Shown here: piece by piece, positions 15,047-23,843 of the stretch
Layout: each line of letters opens with the position of its first letter
Numbering within the stretch: the stretch's first letter is position 1
From: Myxococcales bacterium
Lineage (GTDB): Bacteria; Myxococcota_A; UBA796; GCA-2862545
Direction of reading: 5' to 3'
DNA: 43,195 nt
Assembly: GCA_019634415.1 (NCBI GenBank)
Contig: JAHQVJ010000223.1
Span: 1-43,195 of the forward strand
Translations under genes and position numbers: made by a program
The notes under the pieces: model-generated
What the model was told of the DNA's origin: nothing
The model's input: the letters and a program-made list of their open reading frames with translations, nothing else
Databases searched by the model: none

Positions 15047-16780
15047 CTACACGTTGTCCCAGGCGTAGCGCCCCAGCTGCAGCGCGTGGTCCGCCACCGC
15101 CTTCAGCGTCTCGTCGTCGTTGTCGTCGATGCGCGCGGCGTTCTGCTCCACCCGAGCGATGGCCTGCCCGCAGAACACGTCCAGGATGTGCACCTGCTGC
15201 GCCACGTCGCCTTCGCCAGCCTCGATGGCGTGGCTCACGCGACTCAACACGCTCGCCAACACGAACAGATCGATCATGATGTCGGCCAGCCGCTTCGAGG
15301 CGAACTGCTTGCCGATGATGTGCTTGCCGTGCTTCCGCAGGATCCGGTCCACCGCTCGCGCCAACGTGCGCACCCCTCCCTCGAACTGGGTCGCCTGGGG
15401 CCGGAGGTCGGCGTGCAGGGTCGTGAAGGTGGGCCCCCGCACACCCGACGCCAGAGTCACCCGCTTGCGGGCATAGTCGCTCATCAGCCCGAAGCCCTTG
15501 ATGGGATCGTCGAAGATGCCGCGCACGCTGGAGGCCAGCTCGGTGAGCTGCGTGCCCACGTCGTTCATCGCCGTGAGCGCCACGAACAGGCGCAACACCT
15601 CGTTGGTGCCCTCGAAGATGCGGTTGATGCGCGCGTCACGCAGGATCCGCTCGTAGGGGTACTCGCACATGTAGCCGTTGCCGCCCGACACCTGCAGCGC
15701 CTCGTCGGCCGTGCGCCACAGCGCCTCGGTGGCGAAGATCTTGCTGATGGCGGCCTCCACGGCGTACTCGTGATTGCCCGACTCGATGAGCCCGTTCACC
15801 ACGTTCACCACGGACTCGGCGGCGTAGGCGTCCACCACCATCTGGCCGATCTTCTGCTTCATCATGCCGAAATCGGCGATGGGTCGACCGAACTGCTCCC
15901 GTCCGTTGGCGTGGGCCGTAGCCATCTCGATGAGCCGCTTCATGCCCCCCACGCAGCCGCCCCCCAAGCCGGTGCGGCCGCTGTTGAGGATCTGCATGGC
16001 GACCTTGAAGCCCTTGCCTTCCTCCCCCAGCAGGTGGTCCGCGGGCACCCGCACGTCGTCGAAGTACACCGCGTTGGTGTGGCTCGCGCGCAGGCCCATC
16101 TTGTCTTCGTGGGGGCCCACGCTCACGCCGGGCGTGTCGCGCGTGACCACGAAGGCCGAGATGTTGCGGCGCTCCCCCGGCTCGCCCGTCTTGGCGAAGA
16201 CCGTGAAGAAATCCGCGATGCCGCCGTTGGTGATCCACAGCTTGTTGCCGTTGATCACCCACTCGTCTCCGTCGCGCACCGCGGTGGTGCGCAGCCCCGC
16301 AGCATCCGAGCCGGCTCCGGGCTCCGTGAGGCAGAACGCCGCGATCTGCTCGCCGGTGGCCAGCGTGGGCATCCAGCGCGCCTTCTGCTCGTCGGTGCCG
16401 AAGAGGAGCAGCCCGCGCATGCCGATGGAGCTGTGGGCCCCGATGGTCACGGCCACCGAGGCGTCGTGGCGCCCGAGCTGCTGCAGCGTGCGCGAGTAGG
16501 CCGTGGGGCCGAAGCCCAGCCCCCCGTGCTCCTCGGGGATCACCAGCCCGAACACACCGAACTCCTTGAGCTCGTCGATGAAGTCGGCGGGCAGCTCACC
16601 CGCACGGTCCCAGGTCCGGAAGTCCTCGGCGTGTCCCTCGAGCAGATCGTCGATGGACTCGAGCACGGCCGACACCGTCTCCCGCTCGCCCTCGGGCATC
16701 TGCGGAAACGGCACGATCAGGCTCTCCTCGATGCGGCCCATACACAGGGCACTCATGAAGCTCACGTGGCGATCGGACAA
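15047..16780 (-). CDS. Acyl-CoA dehydrogenase (long-chain / VLCAD-like)
   Basis: The 577 aa exceed the 380-390 of short-chain enzymes and match the family with a C-terminal extension (VLCAD/ACAD9-like). Visible motifs are AAFCLTEPGAGSDAAG (FAD and substrate binding, about 147-162), WVINGNKLWITNG (174-186), GREQFGRPIADF (293-304), VSGGNGYMCEYPYERILRDA (364-383) and RIFEGTNEVLR (387-397), whose Glu 390 is the expected catalytic base. It catalyses the first, FAD-dependent step of fatty-acid beta-oxidation. It is encoded alone, divergent from the lipoprotein at 16937. The downstream intergenic gap to 15000 is short. Confidence 0.95.
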   Translation of the reverse strand: MSDRHVSFMSALCMGRIEESLIVPFPQMPEGERETVSAVLESIDDLLEGHAEDFRTWDRAGELPADFIDELKEFGVFGLVIPEEHGGLGFGPTAYSRTLQQLGRHDASVAVTIGAHSSIGMRGLLLFGTDEQKARWMPTLATGEQIAAFCLTEPGAGSDAAGLRTTAVRDGDEWVINGNKLWITNGGIADFFTVFAKTGEPGERRNISAFVVTRDTPGVSVGPHEDKMGLRASHTNAVYFDDVRVPADHLLGEEGKGFKVAMQILNSGRTGLGGGCVGGMKRLIEMATAHANGREQFGRPIADFGMMKQKIGQMVVDAYAAESVVNVVNGLIESGNHEYAVEAAISKIFATEALWRTADEALQVSGGNGYMCEYPYERILRDARINRIFEGTNEVLRLFVALTAMNDVGTQLTELASSVRGIFDDPIKGFGLMSDYARKRVTLASGVRGPTFTTLHADLRPQATQFEGGVRTLARAVDRILRKHGKHIIGKQFASKRLADIMIDLFVLASVLSRVSHAIEAGEGDVAQQVHILDVFCGQAIARVEQNAARIDDNDDETLKAVADHALQLGRYAWDNV

Positions 16781-16806
16781 GAAACCTCCGTACTCCTCAG
16801 CTATCG

Positions 16807-16825
16807 TCGATCGTCAAGCGATCGA
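16807..16825. promoter_or_regulatory. Perfect inverted repeat in a divergent promoter region
   Basis: TCGATCG and CGATCGA flank a TCAAG spacer, 27 bases upstream of the acyl-CoA dehydrogenase start (minus) and 112 bases upstream of 16937 (plus). Another TCGATCGATCG run follows near 16880-16892. The dyad could be the operator of a dimeric regulator of fatty-acid genes. Only the symmetry is seen. Confidence 0.35.
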
Positions 16826-16936
16826 AAAGAGAGGTTCGAGTCATTGAGGTTCGTGCCCGCTTTCGACCCGGAGGCACGCTCGATCGATCGTTCGCTGGTT
16901 CGGTTCTCCTGCCCGAACGCCATCCACGGAGTCACC

Positions 16937-17947
16937 ATGCGCGCTGTTCTGTTTGCACCTCTGCTCGGTCTCGGCTGTTCCGAGTCCGCCATTCGCAACC
17001 TGCCCACCGACGTACCCACCACCCTTGCCGAGGGGCTCGGAGGCATCTCCGGCCAGATCTGCGCTCCGGACTCGAACACCTGGGTCGCGGGGGCAGAGGT
17101 CTCCATCGAGCACGACGAAGGGGTGTCGTCGGACATCACCGATGGCGTAGGCGCCTTCACCCTGGTGGACGTGCCCCCCGGCGAGCACGAGGTGACGGCC
17201 ATCAAGGGCAGCTACAGCCTGGCCTTCACGGTCACGGTGGTCGCCGATCAGGTCACGGAGCTGCCCGTGCCCGAGTGCATCCAACAGGGCTCGGTGAAGG
17301 TGGCGGTGGTCACTGGGGACTTCGACAGCATCGAGGACATCATCGCCGACCTCGGCATCGATCACGACCTCATCGACGGCAAGGGCAACGGCTACCGCAG
17401 CTTCCTGACGGACCCCGACCGCATGGCGCAGTACGACAGCATCTTCTTCAACTGCGGCTTCGGGCTCGGCGGTGGGCTCCCCGCAGCAACGGCCGACAAC
17501 CTCGCCGCCTACGTGCGGCAGGGCGGCAACGTCTACGCCAGCGACTGGGCCTACGAGATCGTGGAGCGGACCTGGCCCAACAAGCAGCGCTTCCTCAGCG
17601 AGAGCAAGGGCTACTACGGCGTGCTGGTGGGCAACGAGTCAGTGGTGGACGCCACGGTGCTCGATCCGGTCCTCGCCGAGCTGATCGACGGCGACACGGC
17701 GCGCATCGACTACGCGGTGGGAGGCTGGGCCGTGGTGGAGCAGACCAACGCCGAGGTGCTGCTCGAGGGCCGCGTCACCTACTCCCCTGGCTACTACTAC
17801 AAGGGTAACGAGGTGCTGAACCGCGCCCCGCTGGCCCATCGCTTCGTGGATGGCGAGGGCACGGTGATCTTCACCACCTTCCACAACGAGCGGCAGCGCA
17901 CGCCCGACATGACCACGATCCTTCAGGACATCGTGCTGTCGCTGTAG
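16937..17947 (+). CDS. Lipoprotein with carboxypeptidase-like fold and ThuA/GATase-like domain
   Basis: ATG 16937 gives 336 aa; the much longer frame upstream is antisense shadow. MRAVLFAPLLGLGC is a lipoprotein signal. Residues about 35-110 (GGISGQICAPDSNTWVAGAE, GAFTLVDVPPGEHEVTA) form a carboxypeptidase-regulatory-like beta sandwich. The rest (VKVAVVTGDFDSIEDIIADL, YDSIFFNCGFG, LAAYVRQGGNVYASDWAYEI) resembles a ThuA/class-I amidotransferase-like Rossmann domain. The catalytic Cys context is only weakly comparable, so it is probably a binding domain. Its end overlaps the convergent gene at 17923 by 25 bases. Confidence 0.78.
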   Translation: MRAVLFAPLLGLGCSESAIRNLPTDVPTTLAEGLGGISGQICAPDSNTWVAGAEVSIEHDEGVSSDITDGVGAFTLVDVPPGEHEVTAIKGSYSLAFTVTVVADQVTELPVPECIQQGSVKVAVVTGDFDSIEDIIADLGIDHDLIDGKGNGYRSFLTDPDRMAQYDSIFFNCGFGLGGGLPAATADNLAAYVRQGGNVYASDWAYEIVERTWPNKQRFLSESKGYYGVLVGNESVVDATVLDPVLAELIDGDTARIDYAVGGWAVVEQTNAEVLLEGRVTYSPGYYYKGNEVLNRAPLAHRFVDGEGTVIFTTFHNERQRTPDMTTILQDIVLSL

Positions 17948-19806
17948 CGACGTGGGCCTCGCCTCCCCAGAGCGAGCCCGAGCAGGACCCACCCCAGCCA
18001 CATCGACCCGCCCGGTCCGGAGCGGCAGCTGCAGCCCGCCGAGACGGGTCCCGACGGGGGCTCCGCCCGCCCCCGGAAGCAGGTCGGGGACTCCGATCCG
18101 TCACAGTCGCTGTCGACGCCGTCGCAGACCTCGGGAGCCCCCGGGAACACGGTGGGATCATCGTCGTCGCAGTCTCCGCCGAGGGCCGCGTCGTCGGCCG
18201 ACACGCAGGGCACCTCCACGGGCTCGCCCACGCCCACCCCGTCTCCGTCGGCGTCCACCCACGCCATCAGGGTCACCTCGGCGACGTCCACCACCCCGTT
18301 GCAGTCGCCGTCCCGGCCGTCGCACGCCTCGGTGGCGCCCGGGAACACCGAGGGATCGGCGTCGTCGCAGTCCGCGGCCACGGTGAATTCCCCCGGCCCG
18401 TCACACGCCAACGACCCAGGCGCGGACTCCGTCCCCGCCACACCGTCGCCGTCCAGGTCGACGTAGCACCACTCCTGCCCGTCGCAGTCGTCGTCGAACC
18501 CGTTCCCGGGGATCTCCTCGACGCAGGGAAAGGCCCCCAGATCCTCGTCGTACTTCGGATCTCCGGCCCCGATGGCCGGACTGCCCGGCGACAGCCTCAG
18601 ATCGTCGTCGGCACAGGCCGCCGGCACCCCCGCGACGAACAGCGGGTCCTCCTGAAGAGGCTCGGTGGGCACCATCACCGGCCCGCCAGCCAGCTCCAGA
18701 TCCGAGTCGTCGTCGAAGTCCCAGTGCAGCACCCGATCGAGGACGAGCGTGCTGGAGGCACTCTTGGAGAACGTCTGGTCACCCACCTCGTGATCCACCA
18801 CGATGCTGTTGATCACCTGCACGGTGGGACCCGCCTCGGCCCGCACCGCCGCCGCCCGATCCGCCCGATTGTCGACGAAGGTGTTGTTCTGCAGGACGGC
18901 ATCGACGTTGGACCACACCGCACCACCGTCGTCGTCGGAGGTGTTGCCCCAGAACACGTTGTAGTTGACGGCACGAGCCACGGGCGTGCTGCTCGAGGAG
19001 CCGAAGACCCGCAAGGCCCCTCCGTTCCCGTCGGTCCAGTTGCCGCAGAAGCGGTTGCCCGAGACCTGCGTCTCGCCCCCGCGCACGTCCACCGCACCCC
19101 CGGCCGCCGAGCCTCGGTTGCCCACGAAGAGGTTGTCTTGCAGCGTGCAGTCGGTCAGGCAGGAGACGGCGCCGCCGTCCGTGCCCTCGTTGTCCGAGAA
19201 GGTGCTTCGCCGCACATCGCACGGTCCCAAGCAGTGGAACGCACCACCGAAGCCATCCGCGACGCTGCCCTCGAACACGCTGTCCGTGACCACCAGCGAT
19301 CCGCCCTCCCGAACGGTGAGCACGCCCCCGTTCCCCTCGGCCGTGCAGCCCGAGATGTGGCTGTCGTGGATCTCCAGCACCGAGCCATCACCCACGGCGA
19401 AGCACCCGCCCCAGGTCCCCAGCCGACCGCTGTGTCCCCGCACGTTCTCCAGGCGCAGCGTGACGTCGTCCTCCACCTTGGCCAGGCGGAAGCTGTCCTG
19501 ACCATCGATGGTGAGGCCACGCACGGTCACGGTGAAGGACTCCCCACCCACGGCATGGGCGCGAACGAACCCGTTGAACGCCGGCGACGTGGTCGGCCCG
19601 GACTCCACGATCACGACCACGTCTCGCCCCTCGGAGGGCTCGATGGTGAGCTCGTGGGTCACGCTGTAGGAGCCCCGCACCTCGTCTTGGTGGATCTGGA
19701 TCACGTCGCCCGGAGCCGACTGCGCGATGGCCTGCTCCAGGGAGAGTGCCGGACCCACCTCCCACACCATTCCCCCTGCCCATGCCGTCGACACCATGAA
19801 GATCAC
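17923..19806 (-). CDS. Beta-helix surface protein with MopE repeats and MYXO-CTERM-like tail
   Basis: The start is set at GTG 19806, preceded by GGAGGGAGGG; a signal peptide (VIFMVSTAWAGG) follows, giving 627 aa. Residues about 30-430 form a right-handed parallel beta-helix with GNGG, GGAF, GGAV and GGAL turns, like polymorphic or pectate-lyase-fold proteins. Two MopE-type metal-binding repeats come next (DCDDADPSVFPGATEACDG, DCDDDDPTVFPGAPEVCDG). The C-terminus has a Cys pair (GCSC), a hydrophobic helix (MWLGWVLLGLALG) and Arg residues, the layout of a MYXO-CTERM sorting signal, so it is probably processed and anchored at the cell surface. Confidence 0.85.
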   Translation of the reverse strand: MIFMVSTAWAGGMVWEVGPALSLEQAIAQSAPGDVIQIHQDEVRGSYSVTHELTIEPSEGRDVVVIVESGPTTSPAFNGFVRAHAVGGESFTVTVRGLTIDGQDSFRLAKVEDDVTLRLENVRGHSGRLGTWGGCFAVGDGSVLEIHDSHISGCTAEGNGGVLTVREGGSLVVTDSVFEGSVADGFGGAFHCLGPCDVRRSTFSDNEGTDGGAVSCLTDCTLQDNLFVGNRGSAAGGAVDVRGGETQVSGNRFCGNWTDGNGGALRVFGSSSSTPVARAVNYNVFWGNTSDDDGGAVWSNVDAVLQNNTFVDNRADRAAAVRAEAGPTVQVINSIVVDHEVGDQTFSKSASSTLVLDRVLHWDFDDDSDLELAGGPVMVPTEPLQEDPLFVAGVPAACADDDLRLSPGSPAIGAGDPKYDEDLGAFPCVEEIPGNGFDDDCDGQEWCYVDLDGDGVAGTESAPGSLACDGPGEFTVAADCDDADPSVFPGATEACDGRDGDCNGVVDVAEVTLMAWVDADGDGVGVGEPVEVPCVSADDAALGGDCDDDDPTVFPGAPEVCDGVDSDCDGSESPTCFRGRAEPPSGPVSAGCSCRSGPGGSMWLGWVLLGLALGRRGPRRYSDSTMS

Positions 19807-19900
19807 GCCGCCCTCCCTCCGACCGCTTCGATTGTACGACGGCGGTAACCAACACCCGACAGGCCGCGAACCCATGAGTAGCACCAAGATGGAGACAGTG

Positions 19901-20332
19901 ATGACCAGGGTGATTCGTTCCGCATCGATGCTCGCAGCTCTCTCCGCCTGCACCGGTGGCCCTGTCGGCACGGGCGACGGGATCGTGGAGATGGACGAGG
20001 TGCCCGAGATCGGCTGGGAGGCCGAGTTCGTCACCCGGGCCCACGACGTGGCAGGACGCGCCGTCATCATCGACGAGTCCACCATCGAGCTGCAGGACTT
20101 CACCTACGACGGCGGCGGCGTCAACGCGCGCTTCTTCCTGCTGATCGACGGCGAGGAGTTCCACGACACCTACGAGCTCACCGACAACCTCGTGGGTCAG
20201 GCCTTCGACGAAGACACACTCACCCTCGATCTGCCCGAGGGCACCTCCTTCGAGGACTTCAACCTGATCACGCTGTGGTGCGTGCCCTTCCGAGCCGACT
20301 TCGGCTCTGGTGTGTTCCAGCCACCTCAATAA
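19901..20332 (+). CDS. DM13-domain lipoprotein
   Basis: I favour ATG 19901 because GGAG lies seven bases upstream and MTRVIRSASMLAALSAC is a compact lipoprotein signal; ATG 19874 and 19889 are alternatives. The mature part matches DM13: AGRAVIIDESTIELQDFTYD, then LPEGTSFEDFNLITLWCVPF with a conserved Trp-Cys and FG near the end. DM13 domains occur in secreted or cell-surface proteins and are thought to take part in redox or electron transfer. It is divergent from the beta-helix gene and 28 bases upstream of yaaA. Confidence 0.82.
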   Translation: MTRVIRSASMLAALSACTGGPVGTGDGIVEMDEVPEIGWEAEFVTRAHDVAGRAVIIDESTIELQDFTYDGGGVNARFFLLIDGEEFHDTYELTDNLVGQAFDEDTLTLDLPEGTSFEDFNLITLWCVPFRADFGSGVFQPPQ

Positions 20333-20360
20333 GAGAGCGGATCCGGAACCGGAGTCCGCG

Positions 20361-21149
20361 ATGTTGATGGTGCTCTCCCCTGCCAAGAGCCTGGTCGAAG
20401 GCCCGGCCGTTCCCGAGCTCGAGGCGAGTCAGCCTCAGATGCTCGACCAGACGCGCATGCTGTTGCGCACCACCCGGCGCCTGTCGCCGGCGAAGCTCAA
20501 GGGGCTGATGAGCATCAGCGACAAGCTGGCACAGCTCAACCACGGCCGGTTCCAGGCCTTCGAGGAGCCCCTGACGGCCGACAACAGCCGCCAGGCCGTG
20601 CGCATGTTCAACGGCGACGTGTACCTGGGCCTGGATGCCTCCACCCTGTCGCCCGAGGATCTCGCCTTCGGGCAAGACAAGGTGGCCATCCTGTCGGGCT
20701 TCTACGGGTTGCTACGCCCCCTGGACCTCATCCAGCCCTACCGACTCGAGATGGGGACCAAGCTGAAGACGAGACGCGGCACCGACCTGTACGCGTTCTG
20801 GGGCGACCGCATCACCAAGCGGCTGAAGCGCTGGCTGCGCGAGCACGACGACCGCACCGTGGTGAACCTGGCCAGCCAGGAGTACTTCCGCTCGGTGCAG
20901 CCGACGGCGCTGCCCGGCCCCGTGATCACCCCTCGCTTCCTCGACGTCAAGGACGGCAAGGCGCGCGTGCTGTCGTTCTTCGCCAAGCGGGCCCGCGGCC
21001 ACATGGTCCGGTGGGCGCTTCAGCACCGCGTGAGCTCCCCCGAGGCCCTCAAGGACTTCGACGGAGGCGGCTACACCTTCCGCGAGGAGCTCTCCGAAGA
21101 GACGACCTGGACGTTCACCCGCCCGCAGCCTCCTCCCGTCGGGGCGTGA
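20361..21149 (+). CDS. yaaA: YaaA family peroxide-stress protein
   Basis: ATG 20361 with GGAG upstream gives 262 aa, the usual length for the family. YaaA (DUF328) signatures are clear: MLVLSPAK-like start (MLMVLSPAKSLV), FNGDVYLGLDA, LSGFYGLLRPLDLIQPYRLE, GTDLYAFWGDRI, VVNLASQEYF and RVLSFFAKRARGHMVRW. In E. coli the protein limits intracellular iron and DNA damage under peroxide stress and has DNA-binding properties. The upstream DM13 gene may be co-transcribed. Confidence 0.93.
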   Translation: MLMVLSPAKSLVEGPAVPELEASQPQMLDQTRMLLRTTRRLSPAKLKGLMSISDKLAQLNHGRFQAFEEPLTADNSRQAVRMFNGDVYLGLDASTLSPEDLAFGQDKVAILSGFYGLLRPLDLIQPYRLEMGTKLKTRRGTDLYAFWGDRITKRLKRWLREHDDRTVVNLASQEYFRSVQPTALPGPVITPRFLDVKDGKARVLSFFAKRARGHMVRWALQHRVSSPEALKDFDGGGYTFREELSEETTWTFTRPQPPPVGA

Positions 21150-21174
21150 GATACTGCGGCCCGCGGAGGCCCCC

Positions 21175-21882
21175 ATTCTCCTCACGATCCTCATCGCCTG
21201 CGAGCAGGTGGAGCCCGTCGGACCCCGGGCACTGATGATCGTGCAGGATCTGTCGTCGTCGATGAACGGTCCTCCGAACGAGTCGGGGCCGATCGACGAC
21301 GCCCGGGAGGCAGCCGACGCCAGCCTCACCGAGATGCTCACGCCCTTCCGCCCGGGAGACCGGTGGGGGCTGACGGTGTTCGCCGAGGCGACGTCCGCCT
21401 GGGCGCCCATGGCCTTGCTGCCCGACGGTGAGCAGCAGCTGCGCGAGCAGATCGCGGGACTGTGTCACAGCGACACGGGCTGCGTCGATCCGACCCTGCC
21501 CCACGTGCGCAGCGACGACATCGGCCGCTGCACCAACCCGGGCCCGGCGCTGAGGGAGGCCACCGAGCAGCTCACCGAGCTGCCGGACCCCACGGCCACC
21601 CGCACCATCCTCCTGATGCTCGATGGACCCACCAACTGTGGCGAGGGCCTCGAGGGGGCGTTGCACGCGGTGGACGACGCCTGGGACGCACACGGCGTCC
21701 ACGTGCACACCGTGCGCCTGTTCGGCCCCCAGCGAGGGGCGTACGATCCGGCGACCGACGACTCCGTGCTGCTGACGCGAGGGCGCGGCACCCACCAGGC
21801 GGTGGACCGCAGCCACGAGCTGGTGGATGCCTACCGAGCGGTCGCTCGCTCCCTCCCCCTGGCACCGGAGGCGCTGCCGTGA
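21175..21882 (+). CDS. VWA-domain lipoprotein, probably with an ATT start
   Basis: The von Willebrand A fold starts ALMIVQDLSSSM with the MIDAS motif DLSSS and continues through RWGLTVFAEAT and TRTILLMLDGPTNCG. No ATG, GTG or TTG precedes GTG 21208, and starting there would remove any export signal. In frame just upstream lies ILLTILIACEQ, a lipobox-bearing signal, beginning with ATT at 21175 six bases after GGAGG (21164-21168). ATT is therefore the likely start (235 aa). The end overlaps the GTG of the next gene (GTGA). The role is probably metal-dependent protein binding at the periplasmic or outer membrane face. Confidence 0.72.
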   Translation: MLLTILIACEQVEPVGPRALMIVQDLSSSMNGPPNESGPIDDAREAADASLTEMLTPFRPGDRWGLTVFAEATSAWAPMALLPDGEQQLREQIAGLCHSDTGCVDPTLPHVRSDDIGRCTNPGPALREATEQLTELPDPTATRTILLMLDGPTNCGEGLEGALHAVDDAWDAHGVHVHTVRLFGPQRGAYDPATDDSVLLTRGRGTHQAVDRSHELVDAYRAVARSLPLAPEALP

Positions 21883-22241
21883 GCCTCACGCCGCGACAGC
21901 GGGCCTACGGGCGCGCCCTCGCCGTCTGCTACGCCCTGGCGGCGGGCCTGCATGGCCTCGACGCCAGCAACACCCTCGCCGAAGACGGGTGGCCGCTGTG
22001 GAGCCTGGGGATGGCATTCGTGGAGGCCATCGCCGCGGTGGGCCTGTGGTGGGGCAAGCGATGGGGAGCCGTGGCCTTCCTCACGGTGGCCAGCGTGCAG
22101 CTGCTCGTCTACGGCACCACCCTCGCCTTCGGAGGCGTGGTCACGCACCTGCTGGCGGCCGCCGTCGTGACGTTTCACGTCGTGACCATCGTGGGGTTCA
22201 TCCTGGTGCGTCGCCACAGCCTCGGCCCCTTCGAGGCGTAG
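21879..22241 (+). CDS. Small integral membrane protein
   Basis: GTG 21879 overlaps the upstream stop. The 120-aa product has three to four hydrophobic helices (about residues 13-30, 38-57, 62-85 and 88-110) and short loops, with no motif I recognise. Coupling to the VWA lipoprotein suggests they act together. Confidence 0.7.
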   Translation: MSLTPRQRAYGRALAVCYALAAGLHGLDASNTLAEDGWPLWSLGMAFVEAIAAVGLWWGKRWGAVAFLTVASVQLLVYGTTLAFGGVVTHLLAAAVVTFHVVTIVGFILVRRHSLGPFEA

Positions 22242-22245
22242 GCGC

Positions 22246-23100
22246 CTACAGCCCCCGGCGCTCCAGGTGCGAGGCGATGGCCGCGTAGATCGCCTTGGTG
22301 TCACACGCGCCGCCCCAGCCGATCTGGGCCCAGTGGTCCGCGTCCACCACCATCAGCACCTCGCCCCACTCCTGCGACTGCGACGTGACCAGGCCGTCGT
22401 TGTCGCCGTGGCGCGTGCGGAGCAGGCGATGGGTGGGCAACAGCAGCGGATGGATCGGGGCGTGCCGATCCCTGTCCACCCGACCGATCACCGACCCGTA
22501 GAACACCCCGGGCACATTCGGCACCTCCTTGTTGAACCGCTCCATGCGCTCGGTGGTGAGGTCCGACAGCATGGCGCCCCCGTCGGGCAGCAGACGGTGC
22601 AGCCCCACCCGCTTCGACACGGCGTCGGTGGCGTCGGCCAGTGGCGTGCCCCGGTGAGGGGTTCCGATGGTGATCAGGGCCGCGACTCGATCCGACAGCC
22701 CCAGGTGCGCCAAGGCGTAGCGCGCGTCCAGCCCTCCCATCGAGTGCGCGATCAGGCACAGCCTCTCACCCGGCAGATCGCGCACCCGCTTGGTGAGCTG
22801 CTTCGCGCGATGCACCACCCCCGCCGCGGGATGGACCGCCGGCGTGTGCACGGTGCGCCCCAGCTGCGACAGGTGCTGGGCCACACCGTGGAAGTAGGCG
22901 TGCCGCTGGCTGCGGACCACGATCTCGTCGAAGCCGAATGCCCCGTGCAGCAGCGCGATGTCGAGGGGCTCGGCGGGCGCAGACTCGACGCGAGTCCGGG
23001 GGGGACCCACCAGCGCGCGGGGTCGCGCCCAGGCCACCGCTCCGCCGATCACCACCGTGGCGACGAGGAGTGCCGCCAGCCCGATCAGAATGCCTTCCAT
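22246..23100 (-). CDS. Alpha/beta-hydrolase lipase
   Basis: This 284-aa protein has an N-terminal hydrophobic segment (residues 1-25) that is a signal or membrane anchor. The hydrolase core shows the oxyanion-hole motif LLHGAFGFDE (50-59), nucleophile elbow AHSMGG (Ser 120), IGTPHRGTPLA, a probable acid in HGDNDGLV and the catalytic His in DADHW. These are the features of bacterial triacylglycerol lipases (family I). It cleaves ester bonds of lipids, probably in the periplasm or outside. It is convergent with the membrane gene, whose stop lies four bases away, and no terminator is visible. Confidence 0.9.
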   Translation of the reverse strand: MEGILIGLAALLVATVVIGGAVAWARPRALVGPPRTRVESAPAEPLDIALLHGAFGFDEIVVRSQRHAYFHGVAQHLSQLGRTVHTPAVHPAAGVVHRAKQLTKRVRDLPGERLCLIAHSMGGLDARYALAHLGLSDRVAALITIGTPHRGTPLADATDAVSKRVGLHRLLPDGGAMLSDLTTERMERFNKEVPNVPGVFYGSVIGRVDRDRHAPIHPLLLPTHRLLRTRHGDNDGLVTSQSQEWGEVLMVVDADHWAQIGWGGACDTKAIYAAIASHLERRGL

Positions 23101-23277
23101 GGCGTGTGCATACGCCGATGGGCCGGCACGCGCCCTGCGATCCAGACCACCGATCGCGAAAAACGCCCGTCACGCGAGCATTCTACTGGCGTCAGGTCAT
23201 TACACTGTGGACCCTACCGAAGACCCAGGGCCACTTTCGCGTCTACCTGGTGTCTACACGCACACGGAGGAAGGGAC

Positions 23278-23751
23278 ATGATCGCTGCTGCCCTGATGAT
23301 GGCGTCTTCGGCCCATGCGGCTCCCACGGTCCACATCGAAGGGCACTCGACGGTCCTCACCCTAGGCGACAACGCGCCCCAGATCGGAGGCGGAGTCGGG
23401 GTGCGCGTGGGCATGCCCCTGAACCTGGTCGCCATCAAGCTCGTTCCCGAGATCGGGATCACGGGCTGGCAAGATCTCACCAAGCCCGTGGGCGACGGCC
23501 TGCTGCCTCCTGCCCTGCTCGTGCCCGAGGCCGGGGCCCGCTTCTCCTTCGGCAAGGTGGTGGAGCCGGGCGTGTTCGTGCACGCGCTGCTGCCCCTCGA
23601 CGGAGGCGGCAACGACCTGGGCTGGGATGCCGGTGCCTCCATCGACGTCACCGCCATCCCCAAGGTGGACTTCGGCCTACAAGCGGGTGTGGTGTCCTTC
23701 GGGCAGGCGCCAGCGCTGACCGCGGGCGGTCACCTGGGCATCAAGTTCTGA
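23278..23751 (+). CDS. Small predicted outer-membrane beta-barrel protein
   Basis: ATG 23278 has a strong GGAGG seven bases upstream, and MIAAALMMASSAHAA is a signal peptide. The 157-aa mature protein alternates hydrophobic and Gly/polar residues (GGGVGVRVGM, IPEIGI-like strands) and ends in Phe, as barrel proteins often do. The longer frame beginning upstream is a shadow. The 177 bases before it contain no gene and probably the promoter. Confidence 0.75.
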   Translation: MIAAALMMASSAHAAPTVHIEGHSTVLTLGDNAPQIGGGVGVRVGMPLNLVAIKLVPEIGITGWQDLTKPVGDGLLPPALLVPEAGARFSFGKVVEPGVFVHALLPLDGGGNDLGWDAGASIDVTAIPKVDFGLQAGVVSFGQAPALTAGGHLGIKF

Positions 23752-23843
23752 AGGCCCACGTTCGGGCTTGACGATCCGGTGGAGCCGGTGTTTCTTGTGG
23801 AGCGGGCACGACCGGCGCATTGCGCCACCGCACCTGGAGCACC

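Noticed and set aside
14948..17947. A 999-aa plus-strand open frame
   Set aside because: Most of it is antisense to the acyl-CoA dehydrogenase; only the part from 16937, with signal peptide and domains, is real.
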